Positions 60,466 to 64,000 of a stretch of DNA of 64,000 nt are shown piece by piece (the stretch's first letter is position 1; each line of letters begins with the position of its first letter). The notes beneath the pieces were generated by a model. That model did no database searches. It saw only the letters and a program-made list of their open reading frames with translations, and was not told where the DNA came from. Source of the DNA: Pseudomonas sp. CFBP 13711 (lineage in GTDB: Bacteria; Pseudomonadota; Gammaproteobacteria; Pseudomonadales; Pseudomonadaceae); NCBI RefSeq assembly GCF_014842265.1, contig NZ_JACYVI010000009.1:62001-126000 (forward strand), given 5' to 3'. The translations under genes were made by a program, and so were the position numbers.

Positions 60466-62246
60466 CCCTCTGCCTCCTCACGCAAGATCTCGTCGATGAT
60501 CTCGTCAGCAATACGTGCCTGCTCGGCCTGCTCTTCCGGCGTAAGCGCAGGTTTCCGAAACTTTCGATGCTGCGCCATCTTTCGCACAAACAGCGCGTAG
60601 TCCGGATCGCGGAAATCGGCCGTTGAAAAACCCAGGTCCGCTAGCTCGGCGGAGAGACGCGAAAGCTCAGCATTTTCGCCCGCAGTGCGGGGATGCTTAA
60701 CGAACAGCTCGTTACGGCGGAACAGGCGCCGCTCGGTTTCGATATCTAACGTGGACGACAGGCCGAACAGCTCGCTTTTGAGCAGCCCAGTTACTCCCAT
60801 TCCTTGCGGGTGCTCGTCGGGTATATCCACTACCGTTCGATTACCCTGCCGGCGTAGGATGTGAACCTGCTCACGCTTGAGGCTGCCTACCATCATCGGA
60901 TCATGCGTTGTGATGATTACTTGCGATTGCACTTGGTAAGCCGGCTCACTTGACACCAGATCGTGCGACAGAGTGCCAGTTGACTCACGCTGCAGTACAC
61001 CCTCAATGTCATCGAAATAGCGCAGCTTCCAGATCGGGTTCAGGTGGGTATCGGGTTCGTCGAGTAGGAACAGGCAGTGGTCTTCACGGGTGATGCGCAT
61101 CAGGCCCAGCACGGTGAGCATCTGCAGCTCGCCTTCGGAGAGCTGGGTGAAGCTCACCTTGCCACCGTGTTCGTCGCGCTTTTTCACAGTGATGCGCACC
61201 TCGTCGATCAGGTCACCAATGTAGGCTCCTTCGGCGTAGCGAAAGAAACTGTCGGTGCCGCCCACCAGTTCGCCCAGTTGCCTGAGCTTGGCGTGGCTAG
61301 GCACGAACAGGTAGAGCTGCTTTTGCTTTTCAGTTCGGCCACGGAAGTCAATCTGCTTAGTGGCCTCCTGCTCGATAGGTGCCCAGGCTACTTGCCACAG
61401 CTTGTCGAGGAACTCGCTTACTACATTGCCACGTGCATACCAGAAACGCGGATCGCCCTCATTCAGCTCGTTCTCATCGAACTTGCCGCCTCGGCGCTTT
61501 TCGCGCAGGCGGTGTGGTTCCTTCAGTACGAACAGCGCGGATTCCAGCGACTCGATGTGCAAATTCTTCAGCACCTTCTGGAATACCGGGTCGTCCGACA
61601 GCAGGCAGGCCAGCAGAACCAGCTGGCTATGGCCACCACGGCAGTAGAACAACCGGCGCAAGCGGTCGTCGCCAGCTTGTTTCAGCCGGGCCTCGCGGCG
61701 GCGTTTGACTTCTTCCAGAGCCCGGATGTCAGCCTCGCTGGCGGTGAAATTCTCCAGTAGTTGCTTTGGCAGCACTTCGTCGGTAGTGATTTCCTGGCGC
61801 TGGTTGAAGCGACGCTGATGCTCTTGGAACAGAGCCTCGATGCGCTCGTTGCGACCGGAGTAATAGGCAAAGATGTGAGAGGGCAGCAGCTCGCGGTTCT
61901 TCAGCAGGTAGCCTTGTGATTGACTCTTGCCATCTACCCACACGAAGGGGCGCTTTTGCTTTGTGGTATCGGCTTGGATACGCACCGTTCGCTCTCGGAT
62001 CTCGTATTCCAGCGTGTAGTCCAGCGCAGCACTGTGGTCCATATCCACGTCGCGGAAGATGGTAATCAGAACCTCGATCAAGTTGGACTTACCGGTACCG
62101 TTCTGACCGATCAGGGCATGACTACAGATGGACTTAGCCAATGCCTCCGTAGCCACACCCGGCATGGGTGATAGCTGCGTTGCGAAGTCGATCACCACAC
62201 CACGCAGGTTGCGGAAGTGCGGAATGGCCAGGTGCCTCAGTTGCAT
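60462..62246 (-). CDS. AAA/SMC-like ATPase of a two-gene defence module (PtuA-like)
   Basis: 594 residues. Begins RHLAIPHFRNLRGVVIDF (the usual start of OLD/RecF-like ATPases), Walker A GQNGTGKS (46-53), a long insert with charged helices (EVKRRREARLKQAG), signature LSEGELQML (~368), Walker B LFLLDEPDTHLNP (~397) and switch IITTHDPMMV. ABC-type ATPases of this kind control an attached or partner nuclease; here the partner is the HNH protein. The ATG lies two bases after the hsdS stop, with GGAGGA ahead. An ATPase inside an hsd operon recalls RloA-type inserts. Confidence 0.87.
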   Translation of the reverse strand: MQLRHLAIPHFRNLRGVVIDFATQLSPMPGVATEALAKSICSHALIGQNGTGKSNLIEVLITIFRDVDMDHSAALDYTLEYEIRERTVRIQADTTKQKRPFVWVDGKSQSQGYLLKNRELLPSHIFAYYSGRNERIEALFQEHQRRFNQRQEITTDEVLPKQLLENFTASEADIRALEEVKRRREARLKQAGDDRLRRLFYCRGGHSQLVLLACLLSDDPVFQKVLKNLHIESLESALFVLKEPHRLREKRRGGKFDENELNEGDPRFWYARGNVVSEFLDKLWQVAWAPIEQEATKQIDFRGRTEKQKQLYLFVPSHAKLRQLGELVGGTDSFFRYAEGAYIGDLIDEVRITVKKRDEHGGKVSFTQLSEGELQMLTVLGLMRITREDHCLFLLDEPDTHLNPIWKLRYFDDIEGVLQRESTGTLSHDLVSSEPAYQVQSQVIITTHDPMMVGSLKREQVHILRRQGNRTVVDIPDEHPQGMGVTGLLKSELFGLSSTLDIETERRLFRRNELFVKHPRTAGENAELSRLSAELADLGFSTADFRDPDYALFVRKMAQHRKFRKPALTPEEQAEQARIADEIIDEILREEAEG

Positions 62247-62248
62247 GG

Positions 62249-64000
62249 TCAGTCCTCCGCTGTTTCATTAACGATTTTTTCCCGCACCTCGGCCACTGAA
62301 GGCTCGGCAATCCATCCGTGCGTTACCTCGGTTTTCAGCTGCGCGTAGAAAGCATCAATCTCGCCGCCAAAACGCTGCCACAAGTCGCGGGCGGACAACT
62401 CGCCGTTGTGGCGGGCTAAGATGGTGGCCAGCGGGGCCTGGTCCTTCACTTTAGGCATAGTGCCCAGGCGCAGCGGGGCGATGAGCTCGGTTTGCGGGAC
62501 TTTCACGGGGCCTTCCTCTTCCTGCGGGACGGTGATGCCGGTGAGGGCTACGACGGTGGCAATACTGAGTCGTGCTGCGAGGTCGCACTTGGCATCGAGT
62601 TGCTTCGCAAGCTCATCACATAGCGCTTGATGCCTGCGAAGGCTTGTCAGTATCTCGGGAACGACAGACGCGGGTGGAACAGGCATCGGGACGCTACCTA
62701 CCTGAGCAAGGTTCAAACCGGGCTTGTCTCCATAGATATAGCGGGCCAAGAAGGCTCGCCCGCCAAAGGCGTTGATCATCCAGAAGTGCATGAACTCGGA
62801 CCAGCCCGGTTCGTGCAACCGAATCAGAGCAACGTGTTGGCTGACGTAGGCTTTGTTTGGCAGTTCTGGAACAACTGCACATCGGCCGACGTTCCCACCG
62901 GTGATGGTAAGCAAAAGGTCACCCGCGCGAACCAAGGTTCTTTTTCCTTCTATCCGCTCCGGCAATGTGACGAAGGCGGGAGATTCGAAGATCAGAGCAT
63001 CCTGCCGGATGTCCTGGGAACGGATGAACGAATCGCCCGTGCTCGTCATGTGTGTCTTCCAGCCGCGTGATCCGCTCGTGATGTACTCGGACAGATCAGC
63101 TAGTTTCTTCCATTCCCATCCCGTGGGGAGCGGACCAAACTCTTCGCTCGAAGAGTCATCTCGCACAGTCAGCTTTGACTCGGGCAAGAGCATGCCTCGC
63201 AACCCGAGATCGAAAAGCACGTCGCGGAAAAGTCGAACGTCCCCCGATACGCTAAACAAGTATTCGAAGTTGGCTTGCAGGCGTTGCGAACTTTGCTGGA
63301 GCTCATGTGGGGCTTGGGCATTGGCGAGAGCTTGCAGGATAGACTGGCGCAACGGGTTCTGCAGTTTGTGGCGCTCTTGCTGCTGCGCTTCTAACAGGTC
63401 ACATAAGGCCATCAGCTCATCGACCTTGGCGACGATTCGGAATTGCTCCTCGAGGGGAGGCAACGCAATTTCCGACTCTGCTATCTGCAAGCCAGAAAGA
63501 TGATCTACTGTCGTATAGTTCTTAACGCCTTGGAGCTTTCTCAATTCAAATTGCAAAGCAATGCAAACGTACTTCCTATTGATTTCATTGGAGTAGAAGC
63601 GAAGCCTTGAGACTCGTTGATTTAACAGCGCTGTTTCAGCGTCCCACACCGCAATGCGAAAGTCACCATCCATTGCCACCAGCCAGTCACCACGAGCAAC
63701 GAGAAACTCGTCTCTATATTCACCAGAGTAGTAGGTTGCAGGAGCGCTGAGACCGACATCCCGTACTCGAATGATGGGTAGTCCTGTACCATTCTGATTA
63801 AAAAGATTGGCCTTGAACGCAAATCCAGCTTGCGGGTTGGCAAGGCGATCCAGCGATGTTGATGTCCAACCGGTGGGTAAGTTCGTAGTGCGTTTGATAG
63901 ATGCTGAGGTTGTTGTTCTGGATCGTCGCCGCGCCGCTGGCCGTACCTGCCCTAATACCCTTGTCAGAAAGTCTTCTGCTGGCTCATCCAAATCATTTTG
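62249..64000 (-). CDS. hsdS: Type I restriction-modification specificity subunit HsdS, open to the window edge
   Basis: At least 583 residues; the frame is open to the edge with DEPAEDFLTRVL, a phrase that usually sits at the end of an HsdS repeat, so the true start probably lies outside. Two target-recognition domains are seen, each opening with LPTGW (LPTGWTSTSLDRLA; LPTGWEWKKLADLS) and closing with helical spacers (LPPLEEQFRIVAKVDELMALCDLLEAQQQE; the second with HQALCDELAKQLDAKCDLA). A C-terminal ~90-residue extension (LATILARHNGELSARDLWQRFGGEIDAFYAQL) looks like a winged-helix part. HsdS reads the DNA site for the HsdM/HsdR enzymes, which are not in the window. Confidence 0.85.
   Translation of the reverse strand, partial: QNDLDEPAEDFLTRVLGQVRPAARRRSRTTTSASIKRTTNLPTGWTSTSLDRLANPQAGFAFKANLFNQNGTGLPIIRVRDVGLSAPATYYSGEYRDEFLVARGDWLVAMDGDFRIAVWDAETALLNQRVSRLRFYSNEINRKYVCIALQFELRKLQGVKNYTTVDHLSGLQIAESEIALPPLEEQFRIVAKVDELMALCDLLEAQQQERHKLQNPLRQSILQALANAQAPHELQQSSQRLQANFEYLFSVSGDVRLFRDVLFDLGLRGMLLPESKLTVRDDSSSEEFGPLPTGWEWKKLADLSEYITSGSRGWKTHMTSTGDSFIRSQDIRQDALIFESPAFVTLPERIEGKRTLVRAGDLLLTITGGNVGRCAVVPELPNKAYVSQHVALIRLHEPGWSEFMHFWMINAFGGRAFLARYIYGDKPGLNLAQVGSVPMPVPPASVVPEILTSLRRHQALCDELAKQLDAKCDLAARLSIATVVALTGITVPQEEEGPVKVPQTELIAPLRLGTMPKVKDQAPLATILARHNGELSARDLWQRFGGEIDAFYAQLKTEVTHGWIAEPSVAEVREKIVNETAED

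Overview
The window looks like a chromosomal segment of a Pseudomonas of the fluorescens/putida type. The evidence is an adjacent lapG-lapD pair, a D-rhamnose (A-band-like) polysaccharide cluster, Pseudomonas-style REP elements built on a GCGAGCAAGCTCGC core, and familiar housekeeping neighbours (RhlE helicase, DUF2076, YciC/UPF0259 and NYN proteins). No tRNA, rRNA, CRISPR array or intact insertion sequence was seen.

Layout. 0-0.7 kb: the last codons of a large type I-secreted adhesin and a small conserved protein. 0.9-2.4 kb: gtrB-gtrA. 2.4-5.2 kb: lapG-lapD, the c-di-GMP-controlled switch for adhesin release. 5.2-11 kb: a glycosyltransferase, then a reverse-strand type I secretion operon (ABC, membrane-fusion, TolC-like) whose ABC subunit is of the short PrtD type and not LapB-like. 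11.9-14.2 kb: an unknown 294-residue protein and a codon-optimised RTX/DUF4214 protein, probably the secreted cargo. 14.3-28.1 kb: very large modular glycosyltransferases, the second half of which (19.3-28.1 kb) is distinctly AT-rich and ends with a UDP-glucose dehydrogenase. 28.4-43.6 kb: an ABC-transporter-dependent polysaccharide pathway (manC, wzm, wzt, methyltransferase/coiled-coil protein, triple-domain GT4, polytopic membrane protein, gmd, rmd, GT4). 43.6-53.7 kb: general chromosomal genes, interrupted by a serralysin-like protease that carries the same DUF4214-type repeats as the 12.8-kb protein, and by a tandem REP array. 53.7-55.9 kb: a TonB-dependent siderophore receptor with a possible Fur box. 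56-64 kb: an accessory, defence-like region with a 471-residue protein bearing a HEPN-like motif, small unknown genes, an IS1182-type transposase relic, and a tightly coupled operon of type I specificity subunit, AAA ATPase and HNH nuclease that runs off the window edge.

How it fits together. The dedicated T1SS, its probable RTX/DUF4214 cargo and the adjoining cell-surface polysaccharide genes resemble in layout the Caulobacter arrangement of S-layer protein, exporter and LPS genes. I infer that the window encodes a cell-surface layer or adhesin system in which secreted DUF4214 proteins and an exported glycan work together. Three of the large glycosyltransferases share a repeated ~90-residue non-catalytic module (five copies) that may be a little-described targeting or sugar-binding domain. 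The polysaccharide part can be read as a pathway: GDP-mannose made by ManC, GDP-D-rhamnose by Gmd/Rmd, polymerisation by GT4 enzymes, chain-end modification by the methyltransferase/coiled-coil protein, and export by Wzm/Wzt. All functional calls are by recognising sequence motifs; no search was run.
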